From Pseudocercospora fijiensis CIRAD86 (lineage: Eukaryota; Ascomycota; Dothideomycetes; Mycosphaerellales; Mycosphaerellaceae): a stretch of 64,000 nt of DNA. Every line of letters starts with the position of its first letter. Position 1 is the stretch's first letter. Positions 1 to 11,094 of this stretch are shown in pieces. The notes beneath the pieces are model-generated. The model searched no databases. It saw nothing but the letters and a program-made list of their open reading frames with translations, and was not told the origin of the DNA. A program made the position numbers and the translations under genes. The DNA lies in the NCBI RefSeq assembly GCF_000340215.1, contig NW_006921559.1, positions 18,816 to 82,815 of the forward strand. Reading direction: 5' to 3'.

Positions 1-300
1 AACAAATTCTACGAGTATAACTTTAGGCGGTATCGGCTCCTCTTCTTCCGCGTCTATATTCTAGTCTTAGGAATACTTATAAGAGTAACTATCTACGGCG
101 AGCGCTTAGTAAAGTACTATCCGACTATAAGGGGTCGATATAATAGGTAGGTTGTCTAGTTCCTCGTCGGAATTAACCCTAGCGTCGCTACTCGAAGGAC
201 TACTTAAATCCGATTAGATTAAACTACTAGTTACTAAAGGTACTTGCGAGCTTTCGAGCGTAACGTCGCTATTATCGTCTCGACCCTACCGACCTCGCGG
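1..300 (+). pseudogene. Long conserved frame, copy 1 (C-terminal end only)
   Basis: The window starts in the FYEYNFRRYR stretch of the copy 2 frame. The reading continues through FERNVAIIVSTL near 250-290. All upstream sequence lies outside the window. Confidence 0.5.
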
Positions 301-1884
301 TAGCGTAGGTCGTAGCGGTAGTAGGGGTTCTAGTAAGGTAGAGCGCGGGTTACGCCCTCTAGGATTTAGCCGGATATATAGTAGGAGCCCGCGTTATAGC
401 TACGATAGCTAAGCTCTAGGACGAGGCCTTTATAAGCTCTCTCTTAAATTAGACCTAGTAATACTATCTCTTAATCTAGACGGGCTTCGCCTTAAGCTAG
501 GGCTAGGAATACTATCTCTAGAATTAGACTTAGATATACTCGCGCTTACGATCGGTCGACTACGCCGTACCGAGGCTAGTAGTTAATTCGTCCCGTCTCT
601 TAAAGTAGGTAATAAGGGGCTCTCTAGAATAGGAGGGAAGGAGAGACTTCTTCGAGAAGTCGGCGAAGTAGGTTAAGTAGCGGACTTCGAAGCTAGTAAT
701 AGGGGAGAATAAGCTACGCTTACTTAGGAGTCTAGCTTAGGCGGCGTCGTAGGCAACGAGGGGCTCTCTAAAATAGGAGGGAAGGAGAGACTTCTTCGAG
801 GAGTCGGCGAAGTAGGTTAAGTAGCAGACTTCGAAGCTAGTAATAGGGAAGAATAAGCTACGCTTCCTTAGGAGTTAGGCTTAGGCGGCGTCGCTAGTAT
901 AGAAGCTAGTAGGGAAGGCGTCGCTAGTATAGAAGCTAGCTAGGAAGGCGTCGCTAGTATAGAAGCTAGCTAGGGAGGTATCGCTAGTATAGAAGCTAGC
1001 TAGGGAGGTATCGCTAGTATAGAAGCTAGCTAGGGAGGTATCGCTAGTATAGAAGCTAGCGCGGGAGGTATCGCTAGTATAGAAGCTAGCTAGGGAGGTA
1101 TCGCTAGTATAGAAGCTAGCGCGGGAGGTATCGCTAGTATAGAAGCTAGCGCTAGTAGGGATTATACTATAGCGGACGAAGGGGGTCTAGTAGCTATCGG
1201 AGCGGGGCGGTAAACTGTTCTATATAGGGTAAGAGGACCTATATACGAAGGGAGAGTATTAGATAGGTATACTAGTTAAGTACTATCTATTTTAGAGAGA
1301 AGGGAACGTAGAGGAGCCCGCCGAATAGCTAACCGAGGCTAGTCGTAGGTAGGGATAGCCTATACGATCGATTATTAAACGAGCGATATAGAAGTGCTAT
1401 CCCTTAAAGTAGAGCTAGCGGCGTTAGCTCTAGCGAATTAATCGACTACCGCGATAATATCGTCGATCTCGAGCTAGTTAATATAGGTAGCGAGGAGCTA
1501 TAGCCTATCTCTAGTATTTATACGCGGCGCTATCTATAAAGAGAGCGGTAGTAGTCGTAGTACTAGGAGAAGTAGCCGTCCCTAACTAGCCGAATAGTAC
1601 TAACTCTAGAGTGTTTAACTACCTACTACGCCTATTTAGCTATAAAGTAGAGGGTTAATATAAGGGATAGGTTAGGTAGCCGAGGAGGTAGACGATATAG
1701 CGGCTAGATATAGTAGTAGCGTAGACGAAGAAGATACTACGCCTAGGTCTTACTCGGCTTGCTATACTTTCTTCTAGGCTCGTCGTAGAGCCGTACTCGC
1801 TAACTTCCTTGCGGTACGTTCGGCCTTCTTCTTCCGCTCTTCCTCTTTAGTACCGAGTAGCTTACGCTATCCTTTAGGCGGCAT
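160..1884 (-). pseudogene. Low-complexity protein frame with 10-residue tandem repeat, copy 1
   Basis: Counterpart of the copy 2 frame. The ATG at 1884 and the charged N-terminus are conserved. This copy has nine 30-bp repeat units, fewer than copies 2 and 3. Two ~137-bp direct repeats (from about 617 and 757) follow, with the motif SPTSRRSLSFPPI in each. Confidence 0.45.
890..1155. repeat. 30-bp VNTR, copy 1 (9 units)
   Basis: Tandem units of GGTATCGCTAGTATAGAAGC plus a variable TAGC(T/G)(A/C)GGGA-type joint. The 30-bp period keeps frame (10 codons). Confidence 0.9.
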
Positions 1885-2160
1885 CGTATTAATTCCGTTA
1901 ATAGCGGAGGGCAAAGCTTATATATAAGCCGCGCTAATAAGTATAGAATTCGAGGAGGTAGTAGTTCTATCTCGCGGAAACTACTAATACTAGAAAGGGC
2001 TACCCCTTTCTAGCGATATATTTTATATATAAGAGAGTAAGGAATAGCAGTATAGTATATTTTACGTATAAAGCAGTACGTACGAGCAGGTTCGTATACT
2101 ACCTACGGCCTTCCCGTAGACGTTGCAAAACCTAAAGTCTAGTAATTAAAGGATACCGTA

Positions 2161-2231
2161 AACAACTTAAAACTTTAGGTACGTACCTAAAACTAGGCGT
2201 TTTAGGTACGTACTAAAAGTTTTAAGTTGTT
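2161..2231. repeat. 71-bp foldback (inverted repeat), copy 1
   Basis: Two ~33-base arms starting AACAACTTAAAACTTT and containing the palindrome AGGTACGTACCT are separated by a few bases around AGGCG. They would form a near-perfect hairpin. It lies between the MPPKG frame start and the helicase remnant. Confidence 0.85.
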
Positions 2232-2699
2232 CCTCTATCGGACCGTAGGATAAGTAAACCTAAAGAGTATTATAGGTAGGTCTATTATTAAAGGTAAAAG
2301 TCCTTACTAGGCGATAGGCGGAGTAATACGAGATACGGGGTAAGGTTCGTAGTAGCCTTCCGTAATAGCGAAGGAAGGCTATTTAATTAGATAGTTAGCT
2401 AGGTTCTAATAATATTTAATTAATATCGGGTAGATAGGTTAGCTAGATTTCGGAAAAGAATACCTCGTATACTTAATATAAGACTAAAAGTATAGCTAAG
2501 AAGATAGGTAAATCCCTACTTACGGAACCGGAGGATAAAGGGTAGGGGAATGCGTACCCCGTATATTTCTTAACCGGAAGCGCTCCGTCGCATTCTAACG
2601 GAGCGAGGGCCGTATCGCTAGTTATAGCTAATTAGCTAGACGCGGGCGCGGTCGAGATACGACTTAGAATGCGAACGCCTTCTTACTTTAATGTTTCTT

Positions 2700-2815
2700 A
2701 AGCGCTTTATCGTATCCTAGCGAAGCGGCTTACTAACTAGAAGCGCTTCGTCGTATCCTAACGAAGCGGCTTACTAACTAGAAGCGCTTTGTCGTATCCT
2801 AACGAAGCGGCTTAA
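2700..2815. repeat. 43-bp tandem repeat, 3 units, copy 1
   Basis: Units AAGCGCTTCGTCGTATCCTA plus ACGAAGCGGCTTACTAACTAG. Each contains an inverted CTTCGT/ACGAAG pair. Two units occur at 9786-9857 and three at 52949-53064. Confidence 0.85.
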
Positions 2816-2819
2816 CGAT

Positions 2820-4045
2820 ATCCTTATCCTTACTATAACTACCGAGACGTACAAATTCTTCCTCGAATATAGCGATATAACGTAAAAACTAGTCGATAGC
2901 GTAGTTAGTCTAATAAGCGATAATTATTAGTAGATCTCCCTTGTTCTAGTTCTCGAGTATTACTTTAATAGCTTATATAGAGATATAGGTCTTACTAGTA
3001 CCGGGTAGGCCTTAAATAATAGTAAGACGCGCTATTAGAATACGATAGAGCGCTTCTAGTTAGGAGGCGTCTAGAGCACTATTAGGCTTAGAAGGCTAGT
3101 ACTTAACTATATTAATATTCTCGAAGCTCTCGTTAGAGTTATTAACTAGGACAGAGCTTAGATCTCGCTTCGGCTATACTTTAATATACTTAGGCGCCGA
3201 AATGTAAGGCTATATACTAACGAGGTGCTCTAATAAGGGGAAACCCTCGCGTATTATACGCTAAAGGCTAAGCAAGGTATACCGATTAGCTTCGAAAAGT
3301 CCGCTACGGTCCTCTACTATAAGATATTCTATAGTAGGATCTAGCTCTAACTCCTCGGGACGGGTAAAGGCGAGATTAGGCTTAGGTAGATTCTACTAAA
3401 GTCCCTCTAGTAGTCGAGCGGTAATAGTAGCGATAATAGCGCGAGATACGAACTTATTATTTATTAGTATAAGAACGACTAAGCTACCGGCGATAAGGCG
3501 CTTTAACTGTTCCTATAGAACTTTCTTACTAGTACGGAGGAGACTAAAAGTAACGCGGACGGCGAAGCTATATATAGACAAAGTCGCGCCGCAGATATAA
3601 ACCTACTTAGGTTAGTATATAACGGGCGGCGCGTTAAAGGGATAAAGGCGAGACTAACCTTCGTATAGATACCGACTTTGCTATTAAATACGTCCTTAGC
3701 GGTATATAGAGTATAGCGAGTTATTAAGACTACTTCGCGAAGGCTGTAGAGGGTATCTTCGCGGTTCCTATAGAACTTTCTTACTAGTACGGAGGAGACT
3801 AAAAGTAACGCGGACGGCGAAGCTATATATAGACAAAGTCGCGCTATAGATATAAACCTACTTAGGTTAGTATATAACGGGCGGCGCGTTAAAGGGGTAA
3901 AGGCGAGACTAACCTTAGTATAGATACCGACTTTACTATTAAATGCGTCCTTAGCGGCATATAGAGTATAGCGAGTTATTAAGACTACTTCGCGAAGGCC
4001 GCAGAGGGCATCTTCGCGGTATAGCTTATAGAGAGTACTCTAAGA
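2820..4045 (-). pseudogene. SF1 helicase (UPF1/ZNFX1-like) N-terminal remnant, copy 1
   Basis: Minus-strand frame of about 400 residues once RIP stops are read as Gln. Near the end lies the Walker A region IIQGLPGTSKTYISIQ (about 2988-3018), followed by ENQNKGDLLIIIAYQTNYAID and FEEEFVRLGSYSKDKD. This pattern (QGPPGTGKT, then ACQTNHALDQ) is known from UPF1-like superfamily 1 helicases of the ZNFX1/Hrr1 type in ascomycetes. RIP changed the invariant Gly before Lys to Ser. Upstream residues FVSRAIIATIT and YLIVEDRSGLFEANR match the pre-helicase segment of that family. The frame stops at the 43-bp repeats shortly after motif Ia, so motifs II-VI are missing. A 255-bp in-frame duplication lies at its N-terminal side. 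Confidence 0.75.
3511..4020. repeat. 255-bp direct duplication inside the helicase frame, copy 1
   Basis: TCCTATAGAACTTTCTTACT starts at 3511 and again at 3766, a spacing of 255 bases or 85 codons, so the helicase frame is kept. The same duplication is in copies 2 and 3. Confidence 0.85.
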
Positions 4046-4050
4046 GAATA

Positions 4051-4760
4051 GTTCTATAAGGGAGGCGATAAATAGTAAATAAGGCTCGTCGACGTTGCGC
4101 GCGAGGGCGAGCGTTCCTATCGCTAGTTATAGCTAATTAGCCCGCGGCCCTTACTATATCGCTAGTTATAGCTAATTAGCCTAACGCGGGCGTAGTCGAG
4201 ATACGACTAAGAATACGACTGCCTTCTTATTTAGCTCGTAATATACGTAGGCGGCCTACGAGTAGGCGCGAGAATATATTCTTTTATACCTTCGATATTA
4301 TAATATCGAATAAATAGAGAATAGTTCTATAAGGGAGGCGATAAATAGTAAATAGAGCTTGTCGACGTCGCGCGCGAGGGCGAGCGTTCCTATCGCTAGT
4401 TATAGCTAATTAGCCCGCGGCCCTTACTATATCGCTAGTTATAGCTAATTAGCCCGACGCGGGCGTAGTCGAGATACGACTTAGAATACGACCGCCTTCT
4501 TATTTAGCTCGTAATATACGTAGGTAGCCTACGAGTAGGCGCGAGAATATATTCTTTTATACCTTCGATATTATAATATCGAATAAATAGAGAATAGTTC
4601 TATAAGGGAGGCGATAAATAGTAAATAGAGCTCGTCGACGTCGCGCGCGAGGGCGAGCGTTCCTATCGCTAGTTGTAGCTAATTAGCCCGCGGCCCTTAC
4701 CGTATCGCTAGTTATAGCTAATTAGCCCGACGCCGGCGCCCTACTATACGCCCGCTATAC
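4051..4760. repeat. 273-bp tandem repeats next to the telomere tract, copy 1
   Basis: GTTCTATAAGGGAGGCGATA starts at 4051, 4324 and 4597 (period 273, last unit partial). Each unit has two copies of CTAGTTATAGCTAATTAGC. The full units contain the perfect 20-base palindrome TTCGATATTATAATATCGAA. Confidence 0.9.
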
Positions 4761-4761
4761 G

Positions 4762-4778
4762 CCTAACCCTAACCCTAA
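4762..4778 (+). repeat. Interstitial telomere repeat, end of copy 1
   Basis: CCTAACCCTAACCCTAA sits at the copy 1/copy 2 junction. This is the C-rich strand, so a telomere of this orientation would lie to the left. Confidence 0.85.
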
Positions 4779-4794
4779 AGTGCCCTATAGTAGT

Positions 4795-5163
4795 ATACGG
4801 AGTATATAGCTAGTATAGCGGCATTTATATACCTAGCTTAAACGCTAAAGCGCCTATTTAACGATGCCTATATACTAATCCGAGTTGTTATCCTCTTCCG
4901 AATCGTTATCCTTACGTTCCCTATATACTACTCGATACGTTTAGTAGATAGTAACGAGTTAGTCGATCGTCTCCTTTATATAGCTATAGAAAGCTTACTC
5001 TAGCCTTCCCGAACCGGTAGCTTAGAGCTAGCTATAGAGGAAGTCGGTAGTATAGGCGGTTTACTAGAGCGCGGTAGTATAGAAGCGTAGTTAAACCTAG
5101 TTAAAGAGATTAGCTAGGAGCTAGGTAGCGTATATAGTATAGAGGCTTACTATAATATTTAAA
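4795..5163 (-). pseudogene. Short degraded frame at the left end of repeat copy 2
   Basis: Read on the minus strand with TAA/TAG as Gln/Trp, this gives about 120 residues. A basic-aromatic part is followed by an acidic patch (ERKDNDSEEDNNSDQY) and then a short helix-like end. A start near 5163 is suggested by ATA GTA AGC CTC, which would be ATG before RIP. The frame is conserved at 47930-48300 in copy 3 with several amino-acid changes. The natural stop cannot be located: in copy 2 the frame reads on into the telomere tract of copy 1. It diverges from the long plus-strand frame. I do not recognise the protein. Confidence 0.45.
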
Positions 5164-7290
5164 CCCCGACGACTTCCTTTCTACTCTCTATCGCCCGCGC
5201 CTAACTAGTCGTAACGATTACGAGAGAGTCTATACTTTATACTAAAAGAACTACTATTATAGATTATAGTTAGTAAGTCGAATAGTATATTAAGTATTAC
5301 CGACGTAGAGGCTTCTTTAACGGCGCGGATTATACGATCGAGTTAGGCGGTATTTACGTCTATATTAACGGACCTTTACGAAAGAACTATATATATTATA
5401 AAGAGCTAGCGGTTTAACTATAAACGTATAAAGTCGACGATATACTTACTTTCGAGTATAAAGAAAGGCTAGTAAGTACGATACCCGTCTACTCCCTTAA
5501 TTAGGCTTAGGCGAGTTATAGGTAGATTAGGCTAATAGAGTAGGTCCTAGTAAGTACGAACCTCTTCTTATACGCTAAAGGGAATAGTACTCGAGGTATA
5601 GCTATCTAGCGTATTATACGCCTATATAATTTCTACTTTAAAGGCATTTAAGATATAAGCTCGGCGAAATATAGTATCTTAGATAATAAGGGAAGTAATA
5701 GCGGCTACCTAGTCGATAGTAGACTAGAAGAATATAAGAAGCGGTAGTATTAACTAACTAAAAATAGGTTCTACTATTTAGTTAATAGACGCGAAGAGAT
5801 CCTTTAATATATTATATCCTTAGAAGAAGCCGATACTACTAAGCCGCTCTATAGACTTATAGAGTAGTTTACCTCGGATACTATAAGCCTCTTATATACC
5901 GAACTACTAGTATACTTAAGGATACTTAATATTAAGGCCGCTAGTCTTCGTAACGCTATAAGCTATCTAGTAAAGGGCGATAAGCGGAGATACTACTACG
6001 TCTTCGACTACTAGTCTAGTAGGGATATCTTCCTACGCGAGGTCGAACTAAGCGCGGTCTATATTATAATATATAGGGTTAAACTAGCGCTCGAGGGACT
6101 AATCGAGGAGTTCTTTAAGCTCTAAGGGAGTCTATACCTTTAGACGGATTTTAGTCCTATACTATATAATAACTAGTTCTATATACCGCTAATATATATC
6201 TAAGTTTCGACGTAACCGACGTTCGATACCCTACTATAAATAATATAGTCGTAGTATAGCTACGTCGACTATAGGGTCTTAATTTACTAGTAGCGGATCT
6301 ATAATATTATAAGAGATTTTACTAACGTTACGATTGTTACCTTCTATATCTTATTTCTATCGAGCGTATACGCGATTATATACTTACTAGAAGGATAGGG
6401 AATAATATACGAGTACTTAAGAAGGATAAGTATCGCGAAGCGTAGGAATAAGGATAGTATTAATAAAGTAAGCCTATTTACGCTTGTTTATATAATAGCG
6501 ACGTTACCGGTCGATCTTCCGATTTCGATTCGCTTTAGAGAGTAGAAGGTTAGGGAAGAAGAGATACGTATTAAATCTAGAAGTATCGAGTCTAGTCGCG
6601 ATCTATATATACTTATAGCGTTCGGGTCGTATTAGAGAGCGGCCTACTAGTATATACTACTCGTAAGTAATAGTCTTTATAAAGCGAGGTGTATAGAATA
6701 ACCGAATACCGGCTTTATAGGTCGTAAGTAAGGTTATAAGGAGGAGAAGTGCGTTAATATCCTAGTATCGAGTAATATAAAATAGCTAATTAGTAGATAT
6801 AAGGTACGACTTCTCGAGTAATAGGACTATAGAAGGTACCCCGTTAACCTATCTAGTAAGGAGTCTATACTAGTCGACGCCTCGGAGCTACTTATATATA
6901 TACGTCGGGAGCTTACTATACTCTACGACGTACGTAAGTATATCCGGGAGCTAGTAAAGTTAACTTTAGGCGAAGGTAGCGGTAGTACCCTTAGTAATAA
7001 ATTCTACGAGTATAACTTTAGGCGGTATCGGCTCCTTTTCTTCCGCGTCTATATCCTAGTCTTAGGAATACTTATAAGAGTAACTATCTATAGTAAGCGC
7101 TTAGTAAAGTACTATCCGACTATAAGGGGTCGATATAATAAGTAGGTTATCTAGTTCCTCGTCGGAATTAACCCTAGCGTCGCTACTTAAAGGACTACTT
7201 AAATCTAATTAGATTAAACTACTAGTTACCGAAAGTACTCGCGAGCTTTCGAGCGTAATGTCGCTATTATCGTCTCGACCCTACTAACCT
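5163..7290 (+). pseudogene. Long conserved frame of the subtelomeric repeat, copy 2
   Basis: With TAA/TAG read as Gln, one frame stays open for about 700 codons without indel. It is maintained in copy 3 (about 48300-50430), and its C-terminal part is present in copy 1 (1 to about 300). Recognisable stretches include RGFFNGADYTIELGG near the N-terminus, an Arg/Lys/Tyr-rich middle, and FYEYNFRRYRLLFFRVYI and YYPTIRGRY near the C-terminus. The excess of Tyr probably reflects His and Cys codons changed by RIP. The start is unclear. The end is also unclear, because the frame continues open into the VNTR opposite the minus-strand frame. I do not recognise a family. It could encode the main protein of the repeat. 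Confidence 0.55.
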
Positions 7291-8969
7291 TATAGTAGTA
7301 TAGGTCGTAGCGGTAGTAGGGGTTCTAGTAAGGTAGGGCGCGGGTTACGCCCTCTAGGATTTAGCCGAATATATAGTAGGAGCCCGCGTTATAGCTACGA
7401 TAGGTAAGCTTTAGGACGAGGCCTTTATAAGCTCTCTCTTAAATTAGACCTAGTAATACTATCTCTTAATCTAGACGGGCTTCGTCTTAAGCTAGAGCTA
7501 GGAATACTATCTCTAGAATTAGACTTAGATATACTCGCGCTTACGATCGGTCGACTACGCTATACCGAGGCTAGTAGTTAATTCGTCCCGTTTCTTAAAG
7601 TAGATAACGAGAGGCTCTCTAAAATAGGAGGGAAGGAGAGACTTCTTCGAGAAGTCGGCGAAGTAGATTAAGTAGCGGACTTCGAAGCTAGTAATAGGGG
7701 AGAATAAGCTACGCTTACTTAGAAGTCTAGCTTAGGCGGCGTTATAGGTAACGAGGGGCTCTCTAGAATAGGAGGGAAGGAGAGACTTCTTCGAGGAGTT
7801 AGCGAAGTAGGTTAAGTAGCAGACTTCGAAGCTAGTAATAGGGAAAAATAAGCTACGCTTCCTTAGGAGTTAGGCTTAGGCGGCGTCGCTAGTATAGAAG
7901 CTAGCGGGGAAGGCGTCGCTAGTATAGAAGCTAGCTAGGAAGGCGTCGCTAGTATAGAAGCTAGCGTAGGAGGTATCGCTAGTATAGAAGCTAGCTAGGG
8001 AGGTATCGCTAGTATAGAAGCTAGCTAGGGAGGTATCGCTAGTATAGAAGCTAGCTAGGGAGGTATCGCTAGTATAGAAGCTAGCGCGGGAGGTATCGCT
8101 AGTATAGAAGCTAGCGCGGGAGGTATCGCTAGTATAGAAGCTAGCGCGGGAGGTATCGCTAGTATAGAAGCTAGCGCGGGAGGTATCGCTAGTATAGAAG
8201 CTAGCGCGGGAGGTATCGCTAGTATAGAAGCTAGCGCTAGTAGGGATTATACTATAGCGGACGAAGGGGGTCTAGTAGCTATCGGAGCGGGGCGGTAAAC
8301 TATTCTATATAGAGTAAAAGGACTTATATACGAAGGGAGAGTATTAGATAGGTATACTAGTTAAGTACTATCTATTTTAGGGAGAAGAGGACGTAGAGGA
8401 GCCCGCTAAATAGCTAACCGAGGCTAGTCGTAGGTAGGGATAGCCTATACGATCGATTATTAAATAATAGATATAGAAGTACTATCCCTTAGAGTAGAGC
8501 TAGCGGCGTTAGCTCTAGTAAATTAATCGACTACCGCGATAATATCGTCGATCTCGAGCTAGTTAATATAGATAGCGAGAAGCTATAGCCTATCTCTAGT
8601 ATTTATACGCGGCGCTATCTATAAAGAGAGTAGTAGTAGTCGTAGTACTAGGAGAAGTAGCCGTCCCTAACTAGCCGAATAGTACTAACTCTAAAGTATT
8701 TAACTACCTACTACGCCTATTTAGCTACGAAGTAGAGGGTTAATATAGGGGATAGGTTAGATAGCCGAGGAGGTAGACGATATAGCGGCTAGATATAGTT
8801 ATAGTATAGACGAAGAAGATACTACGCCTAGGTCTTACTCGGCTTACTATACTTTCTTCTAGGCTCGTTATAGAGCCGTACTCGCTAACTTCCTCGTAGT
8901 ACGTTCGGCCTTCTTCTTCCGCTCTTCCTCTTTAGTACCGAGTAGCTTACGCTATCCTTTAGGCGGCAT
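7160..8969 (-). pseudogene. Low-complexity protein frame with 10-residue tandem repeat, copy 2
   Basis: The minus-strand ATG at 8969 opens with MPPKGQRKLLG, then a Lys/Glu/Arg-rich segment (EEERKKKAERTARKLA), then Ser/Thr/Leu-rich sequence. It then passes through the 30-bp VNTR, read here as repeats of ALASILAIPP, and on through Ser/Pro/Arg-rich sequence to about residue 600. The ATG and the charged start are intact in all three copies (1884, 8969, 52134), which is why I prefer this strand. The opposite strand is also open across the repeat once RIP stops are ignored, so the coding strand is not certain. No catalytic domain is visible. Confidence 0.45.
7890..8236. repeat. 30-bp VNTR, copy 2 (12 units)
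   Basis: Same unit as copy 1. The right-hand units are nearly identical with a GCGCGGGA joint, suggesting recent expansion. Confidence 0.9.
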
Positions 8970-9245
8970 CGTATTAATTCCGTTAATAGCGGAGGGTAAA
9001 GCTTATATATAAGCCGCGCTAATAAGTATAGAATTCGAGGAGGTAGTAGTTCTATCTCGCGGAAACTACTAATACTAGAAAGGGCTACCCCTTTCTAGCG
9101 ATATATTTTATATATAAGAGAGTAAGGAATAGTAGCGTAGTGTATTTTATATATAAAGCAGTATATATAAGCAGGTTCGTATACTACCTACGGCCTTCTT
9201 ATAGACGTTATAAAACCTAAAGTCTAGTAATTAAAGGATACCGTA

Positions 9246-9316
9246 AACAACTTAAAACTTTAGGTACGTACTTAAAACTAGGCGTTTTAGGTACGTACTA
9301 AAAGTTTTAAGTTGTT
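9246..9316. repeat. 71-bp foldback, copy 2
   Basis: Same structure as at 2161. One arm carries a single transition in the GTACCT core. Confidence 0.85.
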
Positions 9317-9785
9317 CCTCTATCGGACCGTAGGATAAGTAAACCTAAAGAGTATTACTAGTAGGTCTATTATTAAAGGTAAAAGTCCTTACTAGGCGAT
9401 AGGCGGAGTAATACGAGATACGGGGTAAGGTTCGTAGTAGCCTTCTATAATAGCGAAGAAAGGCTATTTAATTAGATAGTTAGCTAGGTTCTAATAATGT
9501 TTAATTAATATCGGGCAGATAGGTTAGCTAGATTTCGGGAAAGGGTACCTCGTATACTTAATATAAGACTAAAAGTATAGCTAAGAAGATAGGTAAATCC
9601 CTACTTACGGAACCGGAGGGTAAGGGATAGGGGAATACGTACCTCGTATATTTCTTAACCGGAAGCGCTCCGTCGCGTTCTAACGAAGCGAGAGCCGTAT
9701 CGCTAGTTATAGCTAATTAGCTAAACGCGGGCGCGGTCGAGATACGACTTAGAATACGAACGCCTTCTTACTTTAATATTTCTTA

Positions 9786-9860
9786 AGCGCTTCGTCGTAT
9801 CCTAGCGAAGCGGCTTACTAACTAGAAGCGCTTCGTCGTATCCTAACGAAGCGGCTTAAC
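9786..9860. repeat. 43-bp tandem repeat, 2 units, copy 2
   Basis: Same unit as at 2700, one unit fewer. Confidence 0.85.
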
Positions 9861-11090
9861 GATATCCTTATCCTTACTACGACTACCGAGACGTATAAAT
9901 TCTTCCTCGAATATAGCGATATAACGTAAAAACTAGTCGATAGCGTAGTTAGTCTAATAAGCGATAATTATTAGTAGATCTCCCTTATTCTAGTTCTCGA
10001 GCATTACTTTAATAGCTTATATAGAGACATAGGTCTTACTAGTACCGGGTAGGCCTTAAATAATAGCAAGACGCGCCGTTAGAATACGACGGAGCGCTTC
10101 TAGTTAGAAGGCGTCTAGAGTACTATTAGGCTTAGAAGGCTAGTACTTAACTATATTAATATTCTCGAAGCTCTCGTTAGAGTTATTAACTAGGATAGAG
10201 CTTAGATCTCGCTTCGGCTATACTTTAAAATACTTAGGCGCCGAAATATAAGGCTATATACTAACGAGGTACTCTAATAAAGGGAAACCCTCGCGTATTA
10301 TACGCTAAAGGCTAAGCAAGGTATACCGATTAGCTTCGAAAAGTCCGCTATAGTCCTCTACTATAAGATATTCTATAGTAGGATCTAGCTCTAACTCCTC
10401 GGGACGGGCAAAGGCGAGATTAAGCTTAGGTAGATTCTACTAAAGTCCCTTTAGTAGTCGAGCGGCAATAGTAGCGATAATAGCGCGAGATACGAACTTA
10501 TTATTTATTAGTATAAGAACGACTAAGCTACCGGCGATAAGGCGCTTTAACTATTCCTATAGAACTTTCTTACTAGTACGGAGGAGACTAAAAGTAACGC
10601 AGACGGCGAAGCTATATATAGACAAAGTCGCGCCGTAGATATAAACCTACTTAGGTTAGTATATAATAGGCGGCGCGTTAAAGGGATAAAGGCGAGACTA
10701 ACCTTCGTATAGATACCGACTTTGCTATTAAATGCGTCCTTAGCGGTATATAGAGTATAGCGAGTTATTAAGACTACTTCGCGAAGGCCGCGGAGGGTAT
10801 CTTCGCGGTTCCTATAGAACTTTCTTACTAGTATAGAAGAGACTAAAAGTAACGTAGACGGCGAAGCTATATATAGACAAAGTCGCGCCGTAGATATAAA
10901 TCTACTTAGGTTAGTATATAACGGGCAGCGCGTTAAAGGGGTAAAGGCGAGACTTACCTTAGTATAGATACCGACTTTACTATTAAATACGTCCTTAGCG
11001 GTATATAGAGTATAGCGAGTTATTAAGACTACTTCGCGAAGGCCGCGGAGGGTATCTTCGCGATATAGCTTATAGAGAGTACTCTAAGAG
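9850..11090 (-). pseudogene. SF1 helicase (UPF1/ZNFX1-like) N-terminal remnant, copy 2
   Basis: Same remnant as in copy 1, with Walker A at about 10031-10056 and the same Gly to Ser change. It is truncated at the same point by 43-bp repeats (two units here) and has the same 255-bp duplication upstream. The truncation therefore predates the amplification of the repeat. Confidence 0.75.
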
Positions 11091-11094
11091 AATA

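Larger units (their letters stand above)
1..4790 (+). repeat. Subtelomeric ~7.1-kb repeat, copy 1 (left part cut by window)
   Basis: Bases 1-4790 match the right two thirds of copies 2 and 3 with scattered transitions and differences in tandem-repeat number. Position 1 falls inside the plus-strand long frame (compare 6998 and 50130). The copy ends in a CCCTAA tract followed by a short GTGCCCTATAG-type end at 4790, and copy 2 starts within a few bases. Many differences between copies are CG in one copy and TA in another, for example near 85-105 compared with 7089-7105. The order from the left is: end of the long plus frame, the minus frame with the 10-codon repeat, a foldback at 2161, 43-bp repeats, the helicase remnant, 273-bp repeats and the telomere tract. 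Confidence 0.9.

Noticed and set aside
890..1155. CRISPR array
   Set aside because: The 30-bp units are contiguous without unique spacers, and the context is eukaryotic.
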